This document shows, piece after piece, positions 1-6,943 of a stretch of DNA of 21,194 bases; position 1 is the first letter of the stretch; every line of letters starts with the position of its first letter. The stretch is from CADCTB01 sp036269435 (lineage in GTDB: Bacteria; Actinomycetota; Acidimicrobiia; Acidimicrobiales; AC-14): the NCBI GenBank assembly GCA_036269435.1, contig DATASA010000073.1, forward strand, positions 1 through 21,194. Direction: 5' to 3'. The notes under the pieces were generated by a model, which had not been told where the DNA came from, did not search any database, and worked only from the letters and a program-made list of their open reading frames with translations. A program made the translations under genes and the position numbers.

Positions 1-141
1 AATGCTCTGGCCGCACCCCTGCACCGTCGCCGGGCCGCCGAAGAGGCTGACGTCGGTCCTGTAGCCGCAGGCGCCGCCGCGCACCGTGGACGGGACCGAC
101 GCCGCCGTGTCGGCCCCTCGGGCATCGCCGCGCCCTCTCAC
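1..141 (-). CDS. Possible 5' part of a secreted/surface hypothetical protein, cut by the left edge
   Basis: On the minus strand an open frame runs off the left edge and reads, near the edge, GACGYRTDVSLFGGP followed by ATVQGCGQS. This Gly/Tyr/Asn-Asp-rich 'GY..(N/D)VSLFGGP' style recalls extracellular choice-of-anchor-type proteins seen in actinobacteria. No signal peptide is visible upstream; the GTG at 141 is only one possible start, and the frame stays open well beyond it. The fragment is too short to assign a function. Apart from this, the stretch up to the peroxidase start at 329 shows no convincing gene, RNA or promoter. The alternative is a chance open frame in GC-rich DNA. Confidence 0.28.
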   Translation of the reverse strand, partial: MRGRGDARGADTAASVPSTVRGGACGYRTDVSLFGGPATVQGCGQSI

Positions 142-328
142 GAGCGGTCGGGACAGACGGACGGACGGTTCAGCGCAGCCATGTCGTTCCCCCTCCAGTC
201 GACAGGCCCTTCCCGAAATCCGCCGCCACCCGGGCCGACGTCGTGGGCGGTGGGTCGATGGTCGCACACCCGGCGCCGGCGGACAACGGGCCGTGCGCGG
301 CGGCGACGGCCGCCGTACAGTTCGCGGC

Positions 329-1792
329 ATGGACCCAGGCGAGGTCGGTTCCCCGTTGCGGTCGACGGAGCCGGGGCCCGTCGAGCCAGTGTCCAACCAC
401 GGCGGGAGCCCTCCGCGGGGTCTGGCCCACCTGCCCCGATCGAGCGTCGACCGGGGCCGGTACGGCCGGATGTTCCGGGAGCTGCCGCCCTTCGCACCCC
501 ACGACGCCACCCTCAAGGCGCTGGCGGACTCCATGGGGCCGTATCCGCCGATGCCGCCGTCCGCCGCCGCCGACGCCCCGCCGGTGCAGCCTGGCGAGAA
601 CCCCGACATCCCCGCGGGCTACACCTACCTCGGGCAGTTCGTCGACCACGACATCACCTTCGACCCCACGTCGGTGCTGCAGCGCCGCAACGACCCCGAC
701 GCGCTGGTCGACTACCGCACGCCGCGCTTCGACCTCGACCTCCTGTACGGCTCCGGGCCCGACGACCAGCCGTTCCTCTACGACCAGGCCGACCCGTACA
801 AGCTCCTGTTGGGCCACAACGTCGACCCCGCCCAGGAGCCCGACGACCTGCCTCGCAACGCGCAGGGGCGGGCCCTCCTCGGCGATCCGCGCAACGACGT
901 CCACTTCATCATCTCCCAGCTGACCTTCGGAATGCTGCGGTTCCACAACGCCATCGTCGATCACCTGCGCCAGAAGTCGGTCCCCGACACCGAGCTGTTC
1001 GCGGAGGCGCAGCGCCTGGCCCGGTGGCACTACCAGTGGATCGTGATGGAGGACTACCTGCCCCGCCTCGTCGGGGAGGACGTCCTGCGCCAGGTCCTCG
1101 TCGTCGACACCAAGGCCAAGAGCCGCCACGCCGACCTGAAGTTCTTCACGTGGAAGCAGGCGCCGTTCATGCCGGTCGAGTTCTCGGCCGCCGCCTACCG
1201 GTTCGGCCACAGCCAGGTACGGGCGACGTACGTCCTCAACCCGGACCTCGAGCCGAAGCACATCATGCTGCCGATGCCGAACCCGGACCCGCTCCTGCAC
1301 CTGAGCGGCTTCCGGCCTCTGCCCAAGGGTTGGAAGATCGCCTGGGATTTGTTCTTCGACATCGACGGCTCCACGCCGCAGCTCAGCCGCCGGATCGACA
1401 CCAAGATCGTCGGCCCGTTCGGCCAGCTGCCGGCGATGTTCGACCTGGCCGGCCGGTCGATGGCCCTGGTCGACATGCTCCGGGGCAAGGCGCTCGGGCT
1501 TCCGTCGGGCGAGGCCGTCGCCGCGGCCATGGGGACGTCGCGCTCGGACCTCGGCCTCTCGGGAAAGACGCCGCTGTGGTACTACCTCTTGCGGGAGGCG
1601 GAGGTGGCGACCGACGGGCTTCGCCTCGGCCCGACCGCGGCGACGATCGTCGCCGAGGTCCTGGTCGGCCTGCTGTCCGCCGATCCGGCGTCGTACCTGC
1701 GGGTCGCCCCCGGCTGGACGCCGGAACTGCCGTCGGCGAAGAAGCGGACGTTCACCATGGTCGACCTGCTGCGCTTCGCCGGAGTCGCCTGA
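329..1792 (+). CDS. Haem peroxidase, animal-type (An_peroxidase) superfamily
   Basis: Predicted 487-residue peroxidase that would use a haem and hydrogen peroxide to oxidise a small substrate or halide. The catalytic set of the cyclooxygenase/myeloperoxidase superfamily can be read directly: GQFVDHDITFD holds the distal histidine (His107), GDPRND holds the distal arginine (Arg188), and AYRFGHSQVR holds the proximal haem-ligand histidine (His294). The C-terminus FTMVDLLRFAGV is typical of bacterial members. The frame is open from 86, but residues before the ATG at 329 are Arg/Gly-rich and unlike the family, so 329 is preferred; no clear ribosome-binding site decides it. No signal peptide or membrane segment is evident. 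It ends 13 bp from the convergent HAD gene and lies 1.2 kb from a predicted hydrogen-peroxide-producing oxidase. The substrate is unknown. Confidence 0.87.
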   Translation: MDPGEVGSPLRSTEPGPVEPVSNHGGSPPRGLAHLPRSSVDRGRYGRMFRELPPFAPHDATLKALADSMGPYPPMPPSAAADAPPVQPGENPDIPAGYTYLGQFVDHDITFDPTSVLQRRNDPDALVDYRTPRFDLDLLYGSGPDDQPFLYDQADPYKLLLGHNVDPAQEPDDLPRNAQGRALLGDPRNDVHFIISQLTFGMLRFHNAIVDHLRQKSVPDTELFAEAQRLARWHYQWIVMEDYLPRLVGEDVLRQVLVVDTKAKSRHADLKFFTWKQAPFMPVEFSAAAYRFGHSQVRATYVLNPDLEPKHIMLPMPNPDPLLHLSGFRPLPKGWKIAWDLFFDIDGSTPQLSRRIDTKIVGPFGQLPAMFDLAGRSMALVDMLRGKALGLPSGEAVAAAMGTSRSDLGLSGKTPLWYYLLREAEVATDGLRLGPTAATIVAEVLVGLLSADPASYLRVAPGWTPELPSAKKRTFTMVDLLRFAGVA

Positions 1793-1805
1793 CCCCGGGC
1801 TGGAC

Positions 1806-2501
1806 TCAGCCGGTGCCTTTCAGGGCGAAGAGGCCCTCGACCACGTCGAGGAGCGTGGTCCCGGTCACGTCCGGGTGACCGAAGGCGGGCGGGAACGTCG
1901 CCCCTTGGCGGTTGCACCAGCCGGTCACCAGACCGGCCTTCGCCGCGCCGAGGACGTCCCAGGGATGGACGGTCACCATGGCCAGTCGCTGCGACGTCGT
2001 GTCGGTCGTCGCCGCCGCGTACGAGTAGGCGTCGGCGCGGGGCTTCCACGCCTGGACGTCGTCGGCCGACACGACCGCCTCGACGAACGTGTCGAGGCCG
2101 CCCCGGGCCAGCAGCTTGCGGGTCGTGGCCGCGCTGGTGTTGGAGATGACGACGACGCGGGCATCGAGCACGGCGCGTCCCATCGCCGGCGCGCTGTCCG
2201 GATGGGCGTCCAGCTTGCCGAGACCGGCCAGGACCTTGTCGACCTGGGCCGGCTTGGCGTGGGGCAGGAGCTCGGTCAGGGCGGCCTTGGCGACGTCGCG
2301 AAAGGCGGCGTAGGAGCGGGCCGCGGTGATGGCGAAGCCGTCCTGGAGCAGGTGCGAGAACCACCGGTCCAGCGTCGTCGCGTCGCCGCCCGCGGCGGCG
2401 AGCAACGGCGCCAGCGACGCGAGCGAGCACAAGGTCTCCATCACGTCGAAGGCGATGACGTCGGGCGGCATCGCCGCGCCACCCTGCGGTGGCGCGCTCA
2501 C
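1806..2501 (-). CDS. HAD-superfamily hydrolase, L-2-haloacid dehalogenase-like (type II)
   Basis: 231-residue HAD hydrolase. Motif I is AFDVMETL with the nucleophile Asp19; the position two residues later is Met instead of the Asp used by HAD phosphatases, which fits the haloacid dehalogenase branch (where it is Tyr). Motif II is VVISNTS (Ser120), motif III the Lys in AWKPRADAY (Lys153), and motif IV is replaced by VHPWDVLGAAKAG (179-191). A helical cap lies between motifs I and II. The GTG start overlaps the stop of the upstream GYD gene by four bases (GTGA), implying translational coupling. An ATG at 2471 (residue 11) is an alternative start and would leave a perfect 9-bp hairpin between the two genes. 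True dehalogenase activity is not proven by these motifs; the actual substrate is unknown. Confidence 0.86.
   Translation of the reverse strand: MSAPPQGGAAMPPDVIAFDVMETLCSLASLAPLLAAAGGDATTLDRWFSHLLQDGFAITAARSYAAFRDVAKAALTELLPHAKPAQVDKVLAGLGKLDAHPDSAPAMGRAVLDARVVVISNTSAATTRKLLARGGLDTFVEAVVSADDVQAWKPRADAYSYAAATTDTTSQRLAMVTVHPWDVLGAAKAGLVTGWCNRQGATFPPAFGHPDVTGTTLLDVVEGLFALKGTG
2475..2496. repeat. Perfect 9-bp inverted repeat at the GYD/HAD junction
   Basis: CGCGCCACC, a four-base loop CTGC, then GGTGGCGCG. It falls in the first codons of the HAD gene if the coupled GTG is used, or in the gap between the two genes if the ATG at 2471 is used. There is no T-run after it, so a classical intrinsic terminator is unlikely; an effect on translation or partial attenuation is possible. 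Confidence 0.55.
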
Positions 2502-2797
2502 TGTTGGGGCTCGAGGCTCTTGATCAGCTTGTCGGCCTCCGTCTCGGAGAAGGCGCGCATCGTGGTGATGGAAAGGCTGCCGGTCATGCCCATGAGGGCG
2601 AACCGGGCGACCGTCTCGTCGTCGGGGGCCTCCACGATCGTGACGATGTCGTAGTCACCCATCACCAGGTACTGGTGCTTCCAGGTGATCCCCAACGCCT
2701 TGGCCGCCTTCTTGCCCGCCGCCCGTCCGGCGGTCGCGCTCTTGATCGAGTCGAGGCCGGGATCGATGAACTTCATGAGCATGATGTACGTGGCCAC
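2498..2797 (-). CDS. GYD-domain protein
   Basis: 99-residue protein that looks like a complete GYD-family member (a small ferredoxin-like-fold domain of unknown biochemical role): it begins VATYIMLMKF, carries the name-giving segment in LVMGDYDIVTIVEAPDD at about residues 45-60, and ends with an acidic/basic helix. The start is the GTG at 2797, eight bases after a strong AGGAGG; open frame further upstream (to 3079) runs through the intergenic region and does not resemble coding sequence. The stop codon is shared with the GTG start of the downstream HAD gene. No function can be deduced beyond the family; the tight coupling suggests it acts with the HAD hydrolase. Confidence 0.9.
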   Translation of the reverse strand: MATYIMLMKFIDPGLDSIKSATAGRAAGKKAAKALGITWKHQYLVMGDYDIVTIVEAPDDETVARFALMGMTGSLSITTMRAFSETEADKLIKSLEPQQ

Positions 2798-2805
2798 TCC
2801 GTCAT

Positions 2806-2811
2806 CCTCCT
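2806..2811 (-). promoter_or_regulatory. Shine-Dalgarno of the GYD gene
   Basis: AGGAGG on the minus strand, eight bases before the GTG at 2797. It is the strongest ribosome-binding site in the window and fixes the start of the GYD gene. Confidence 0.85.
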
Positions 2812-2919
2812 GTCGGAACCGGTGCCCAACTCTAAGTCCGCCACTGCCCGCCCGAGGGCATCCCCGGAACGACCCGTCGGCACCCGTCGCGTTGCCAGGG
2901 CGGGGGAGCTGAGCTTTCG

Positions 2920-2948
2920 TTGACCGTCTGAACGCCCGGGCGTAGCGT
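2920..2948 (+). promoter_or_regulatory. Candidate sigma70-type promoter of the lodA-like/lodB-like pair
   Basis: TTGACC, a 17-base spacer, then TAGCGT, predicting transcription start near 2955. It sits in the 188-bp divergent gap between the GYD gene and the LodA-like gene. The predicted start lies after the GTG at 2950 but before a GGAGAGGGGGGG stretch (2966-2977) and the GTG at 2986, which supports 2986 as the true translation start. No experimental support. Confidence 0.5.
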
Positions 2949-2985
2949 CGTGCGCACGGCGGACCGGAGAGGGGGGGCGGCGGTC

Positions 2986-4527
2986 GTGCCCACGACGTTC
3001 GAGATACACCCCGCCATCGGCATCGCCCGCGTCGGCACGAGCGCGTCGTCGTTCCTCGGTCCGGAGCCGGGGGGCGCACCGCCGACCACCTACCGCGACG
3101 CCGCCGGCGATCTGCTCCGCCAAGCCGCCCGATTCCGTGTGTTCCGCTGCGAGCGCGCCGCCAACGGCACCTTGCGGTCGGCCACCGAGATCACCGCCGA
3201 CCAGGGCCACGTCGAGTGGACGGTGCACCTCGTCAACGCCAAGGGTGCGGCGGAGGAGTTCCCGCCCGTCGCGTCGCGGCGCCTCACGCCCACCGGGCGC
3301 CTGCGCAACGCCGCGCACACGGCACGCGCCGACCTGGTGGTCGATCCCGGGCCCCGGACCGTCGTGGGCGCCGGCGACCGGGCGGTGTTCGACGGCGGCA
3401 CGTTCCTGGGTGCCACGGTTCCTCTGGGCGAGATCAGCTGTGACGTCGACGGGCGGCTGCTGGTGCTCGGCGGCTTCGGCACGTCGGCCTGTGTGCCGCC
3501 GGGCGCGGTCCCTATCGGAAACTTCGCCAACAACGACAAGTGGCACGACGACACGTCGGACGGGACGGTGACGGCCACCGTCACCGTCGCCGGCAGCCGC
3601 GCCAAGGTGGAGGCCAGGCCGGCGCGCGTCATCGTCGCCCCGCCCGACTTCGCCCCGGGCATCACCAACCTGGTCACGCTGTACGACGTCGCCCTGCAGG
3701 CCGCGGTCGAGCGGGGCTGGCGCAAGGTCCCGACCAAGCCGTCGTTCTCGCAGGACGTGCAGCCGATCCTGCTCCGGGCCCTCGGCTATCAGTGGGTCCT
3801 CGAGCTCGCCCGGGAAGGCCATGCCGCCGGCATGGGCATGGGCGACTTCGCCAGCCAGTGGGCCGCGCTCGCCGACCCGTCGCCGAACCAGGCGTTCCTG
3901 CGCGACGGCGTGCTCGGGACACTGCGTGACCCGAAGGAGCCGGTGGTCGACATGGACTTCGGCCTGATGCCTCGCCTGCACAACACCGACTACGTGGCCT
4001 TTCCGAACGCGGTGCTGCGGCTCACGCCGACGCAGTACGCCGTCATGCAGCGCTGGGCCGCCGGCAGGTTCGTGAACGACCTCGATCACCCGCCCGCCCC
4101 GGTGGAGCTCCTGCCGGACGCTCTCGACCGTGTGGCCTTGGAGGCCTGCTCGGGGGGCCCGTTCTTCCCGGGCATCGAGGTCGGGCGCGTGATGGCCGAC
4201 CCGCACACCTACAGCGCCCCGTTCTGCGTCGACCCGGCCGCCAACGGGGCGGGACAGCTCACCGCCGGGAACGCCGTGCCGTGGCAGGCCGACTTCCTGG
4301 CCTGCAGCGTCGACGCCCAGCCCCAGCTCGGATGGTGGCCGGCGCAGCGGCCCTACCAGGTGTTCACCAAGCCCGACGCCGTCGCCAGCCAGTTCTGGCA
4401 CCGCGGGGTGACCGGCTTCCTCGGAATGGTCGACGAGTGGCACCGGCTCGGCTTCGTGGTGCAGGCGCGCCGCGCCGACGGGACGACGGTGTTCGTCGAG
4501 TCGGAGCGCCGGCCGTTGCACGGTTGA
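2986..4527 (+). CDS. LodA/GoxA-like CTQ-dependent amine/amino-acid oxidase
   Basis: 513-residue member of the LodA/GoxA family, which deaminate amino acids (lysine at the epsilon position, or glycine) with release of hydrogen peroxide, using a cysteine tryptophylquinone made from the enzyme's own side chains. Family signs: the N-terminal FEIHPAIGIARVG, EACSGGPFFPGIEVGR with Cys388 as candidate cofactor cysteine, the VPWQADFLACSVDA segment, and GWWPAQRPYQVF with Trp450/Trp451 as candidate cofactor tryptophan. The Cys-Trp spacing of 62-63 is close to the 65 of Cys516-Trp581 in Marinomonas LodA (from memory). It is much shorter than LodA (about 730 residues), so a compact variant. Start GTG 2986 follows a purine-rich GGAGAGGGGGGG; GTG 2950 is an unlikely alternative. 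Its stop overlaps the LodB-like start. Substrate unknown. Confidence 0.86.
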   Translation: MPTTFEIHPAIGIARVGTSASSFLGPEPGGAPPTTYRDAAGDLLRQAARFRVFRCERAANGTLRSATEITADQGHVEWTVHLVNAKGAAEEFPPVASRRLTPTGRLRNAAHTARADLVVDPGPRTVVGAGDRAVFDGGTFLGATVPLGEISCDVDGRLLVLGGFGTSACVPPGAVPIGNFANNDKWHDDTSDGTVTATVTVAGSRAKVEARPARVIVAPPDFAPGITNLVTLYDVALQAAVERGWRKVPTKPSFSQDVQPILLRALGYQWVLELAREGHAAGMGMGDFASQWAALADPSPNQAFLRDGVLGTLRDPKEPVVDMDFGLMPRLHNTDYVAFPNAVLRLTPTQYAVMQRWAAGRFVNDLDHPPAPVELLPDALDRVALEACSGGPFFPGIEVGRVMADPHTYSAPFCVDPAANGAGQLTAGNAVPWQADFLACSVDAQPQLGWWPAQRPYQVFTKPDAVASQFWHRGVTGFLGMVDEWHRLGFVVQARRADGTTVFVESERRPLHG

Positions 4528-5639
4528 CGGGCGACACCGCCGGCGCCGGTGCCGCCGGCGGTGAGCGGTTCGACGTGGCCGTCGTCGGCGGCGGGCCCGC
4601 GGGCTGCGCGGCGGCGACGTTGGTGGCCCGTCGGGGCCTTCGCGTGGTCGTGCTGGAGCGCTACACGTATGCGACGCCCCGGATCGGCGAGACGCTCGTC
4701 CCGGAGATCCGGTTGCTCCTCGACCGCCTCGGGGCCTGGGACCGCTTCGTCGCCGCCGGCCACAGCCGTTCGCCGGGCATCGTCGCCGCATGGGGCCAGG
4801 CCGCGCCCGTCGCCAACGACTTCGTCGTCAACCCGCACGGCCCGGGATGGACGGTCGACCGGGCCCGGTTCGACGAGATGCTCGCCGACACCGCGACCGC
4901 CGCGGGTGCGGTCGTGCACCGCGGCGCCGAGGTCTGCGGCTGCGAGCCGCGGCCGGACGGCGGATGGCTGCTGACTCGGGCGGGCGCCCCGGGGACACGG
5001 TTCTCCGCTGACGTTGTCGTCGACGCGACAGGGAGGGCGTCGCCCCTGCGACGGTCGCTCGAGGGGCGGACCGCGCTCGACGACCGTCTGGTCGCGCTCA
5101 TCGCCGTGGTCGCCCCGGGCGCCGGGGGCGACACCGCCGACCGTCGCCTGCTGGTGGAGGCGACCGAGCACGGCTGGTGGTACTCGGCGCGCGTTCCGGA
5201 CGGCCGGCTCGTGCTTGCGTTCCACACCGACGCGACCGCGGGCCTGCGCCGGCGGTGGCCGCAGGAGCTGGTCACGGCGCCGCACACCGCAGCCCGCGCC
5301 GGCGTCGTCGGTATCCCGTCCGGGCTGCGGCACGTGGCCGCGAACAGCCAGCGCCGGGTACCGGCGGCTCGGTCGAGCTGGTTGGCGGTCGGAGACGCGG
5401 CGGCGTCGCACGATCCGATCTCGGGGCTGGGCGTGTTCCGGGCGCTCGAGTCAGGGATGGCCGCGGCGCAGGCGATCCTGGCGCGCGCCGACGGCGACGT
5501 GCAGGCTCTCGATGCGTATGCGGGCGCGGCGCAGGCGTCGTACGCCGACTACCTCCGTCGACGGGCGACGTACTACGAGGTCGAGCGACGCTGGCCCGAC
5601 GCACCGTTCTGGCGTCGGCGCCAGGGGGTGGTGGCGTGA
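4524..5639 (+). CDS. LodB-like FAD-dependent oxidoreductase (CTQ maturation factor)
   Basis: 371-residue flavoprotein of the p-hydroxybenzoate-hydroxylase/halogenase fold. The FAD dinucleotide-binding motif is VVGGGPAGCAAAT (GGGPAG at 22-27); RIGETLVPEI follows; VVDATGRASPLRRS is the second FAD segment; and VGDAAASHDPISGLGVF (Asp291) contacts the FAD pyrophosphate. The tryptophan-halogenase signature WxWxIP is not present; GWWYSARVPDGRL stands in that region instead. In the LodA system, LodB is the flavoprotein required to build the quinone cofactor in LodA, and the direct overlap with the LodA-like gene supports that role here. The chosen start is a TTG at 4524 overlapping the lodA stop (TTGA); no in-frame ATG or GTG lies between there and the FAD motif except a GTG inside it. 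Confidence 0.85.
   Translation: MTGDTAGAGAAGGERFDVAVVGGGPAGCAAATLVARRGLRVVVLERYTYATPRIGETLVPEIRLLLDRLGAWDRFVAAGHSRSPGIVAAWGQAAPVANDFVVNPHGPGWTVDRARFDEMLADTATAAGAVVHRGAEVCGCEPRPDGGWLLTRAGAPGTRFSADVVVDATGRASPLRRSLEGRTALDDRLVALIAVVAPGAGGDTADRRLLVEATEHGWWYSARVPDGRLVLAFHTDATAGLRRRWPQELVTAPHTAARAGVVGIPSGLRHVAANSQRRVPAARSSWLAVGDAAASHDPISGLGVFRALESGMAAAQAILARADGDVQALDAYAGAAQASYADYLRRRATYYEVERRWPDAPFWRRRQGVVA
4536..4562. repeat. 9-bp inverted repeat just inside the lodB-like gene
   Basis: ACCGCCGGC, a nine-base loop, then GCCGGCGGT, perfectly paired. It encodes the Gly/Ala-rich leader of the LodB-like protein directly after the coupled TTG start and could fold in the mRNA so that translation of the second gene depends on ribosomes finishing the first. 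In DNA this GC-rich, chance pairing is also plausible. Confidence 0.4.
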
Positions 5640-5651
5640 GCGGGGCCCGCG

Positions 5652-6932
5652 CTAGGGCGTCAGGCGGTGGCGGTCGCGGGGCAGGAACGTGGTTTCGCGT
5701 ACGTCGTCGAGCCCCAGCAGGCACATGAGGAGCCGGCTGAGGCCCAGCCCGAAGCCGCCGTGGGGCGGGCATCCGTGCCTGAAGAAGTCGAGGTACGGCC
5801 GGATCACGTCGACCCTCGCCGGGTTGCGCTCGGCCTGCGCGACCAGCCGTTCGTAGCGGTGCTCGCGCTGGCCGCCGGTGGTGATTTCGACCCCGTTCCA
5901 CAACAGGTCGAAGCTGCGGGTCAGGGCCGAACCGTCCTTCAGGCGCATGTGGTAGAAGGGCCGGGCAGACGCCGGATAGGCGGTCACGAAGACGAGCTCG
6001 TGGCCCGATTTCCCGCCGACGTGTTCGGCGAGCCGACGCTCGCCGTCGGCATCGAGGTCGGTCCGCGGGGCGGTCGGCCCCTGGCCGCGCCCGGCCACGA
6101 TGGCGGCTGCCTCGGCCATGGTGACGCGGGGGAAGGGCGCGTCCGGCACGCGGATCTCCCGACCGAACAGGTCCTGGACGGCGGCGCTGTGCGTCAGCGC
6201 CACCTCGGCGATGGCCGACCGGAGCAATTCCTCCTCCATGCCCATGACGTCCTCGTGGTCGTCGATCCAGGCGACCTCCACGTCGACGCTGACGAACTCC
6301 GTGTCGTGGCGGGGGGTGATCAACGGGTTGGCCCGGAAGACGGGGCCGATCTCGAACACCCGCTCGAACCCCGCGCTCATGGCCATCTGCTTGTAGAACT
6401 GGGGCGACTGGGCCAGGTAGGCCGGCCGGCCGAAGTAGTCGACCGCGAAGAGCTCCCGGCCCGACATGTTCGGCGCGGCCCGGAACTTCGGCGTGTGCAC
6501 CTCGAGGAAGCCGTGCCGGTCCCACCAGTCGCGCATGGCCCGCTCCAGCGTCGTCTGGACCTCGAACACGAGCCGGTTTCTCGGTCGGCGCAGGTCGAGG
6601 TACCGCCAGTCGAGCCGGGCGTCGAGGGGGGCTCCGTCGCCGAGCGGTGGAGGGTCGGCGGCCGGGCCCACCACCCGCAGGTCCACGAGCACGAGCCGGA
6701 GGACTCCTTCGCGTGGCGCCCCGATCGTCGCGGTGACGTCGACCGCTGACCCCTGGGTCACGGCGCGAAGCTGCTCGCCGGCGTCCACGATGACGTCCAC
6801 CGCGCCGGTGTGGTCGCGCACGCTCAGGACGGGAGCTGTGGTGCAGGGGTTGTCCGGGACGGCCTCGGCCCACCCGCACACGCGCACTGTCGTCCCCGTC
6901 GGCCCAGCCAGGTCACGGACGAGGGTGCGCAC
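5652..6932 (-). CDS. aspS: Aspartyl-tRNA synthetase, archaeal-type (likely non-discriminating)
   Basis: 426-residue class II aminoacyl-tRNA synthetase that would charge tRNA-Asp (and probably tRNA-Asn) with aspartate. The OB-fold anticodon-binding domain occupies about 1-95 (VRVCGWAEAV, VLSVRDHTGAVDVIVD). The catalytic core has YLDLRRPRNRLVFEV, the QSPQFYKQ segment (175-182), motif 2 VFEIGPVFRANP with Arg200, and motif 3 GGFGLGLSRLLM with Arg400, ending in FLPRDRHRLTP, which matches the archaeal-type ending. Length fits the short archaeal/non-discriminating class, not bacterial AspRS of about 590 residues, which has an extra domain. Motif 2 reads FRAN where FRAE or FRAD is usual. GTG start; 11 bp after the MBL hydrolase stop, so probably one operon. 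It may be housekeeping or a second, resistance-type copy. Confidence 0.92.
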   Translation of the reverse strand: MRTLVRDLAGPTGTTVRVCGWAEAVPDNPCTTAPVLSVRDHTGAVDVIVDAGEQLRAVTQGSAVDVTATIGAPREGVLRLVLVDLRVVGPAADPPPLGDGAPLDARLDWRYLDLRRPRNRLVFEVQTTLERAMRDWWDRHGFLEVHTPKFRAAPNMSGRELFAVDYFGRPAYLAQSPQFYKQMAMSAGFERVFEIGPVFRANPLITPRHDTEFVSVDVEVAWIDDHEDVMGMEEELLRSAIAEVALTHSAAVQDLFGREIRVPDAPFPRVTMAEAAAIVAGRGQGPTAPRTDLDADGERRLAEHVGGKSGHELVFVTAYPASARPFYHMRLKDGSALTRSFDLLWNGVEITTGGQREHRYERLVAQAERNPARVDVIRPYLDFFRHGCPPHGGFGLGLSRLLMCLLGLDDVRETTFLPRDRHRLTP

Positions 6933-6943
6933 GGGACGGGTGC

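Noticed and set aside
86..328. N-terminal extension of the peroxidase
   Set aside because: The 81 extra residues are Arg/Gly/Pro-rich and unlike the family or a signal peptide; the ATG at 329 gives a normal length.
4524..5639. Flavin-dependent tryptophan halogenase
   Set aside because: The fold is shared, but the WxWxIP signature is absent and the gene overlaps a LodA-like gene, so a LodB-like maturase fits better.
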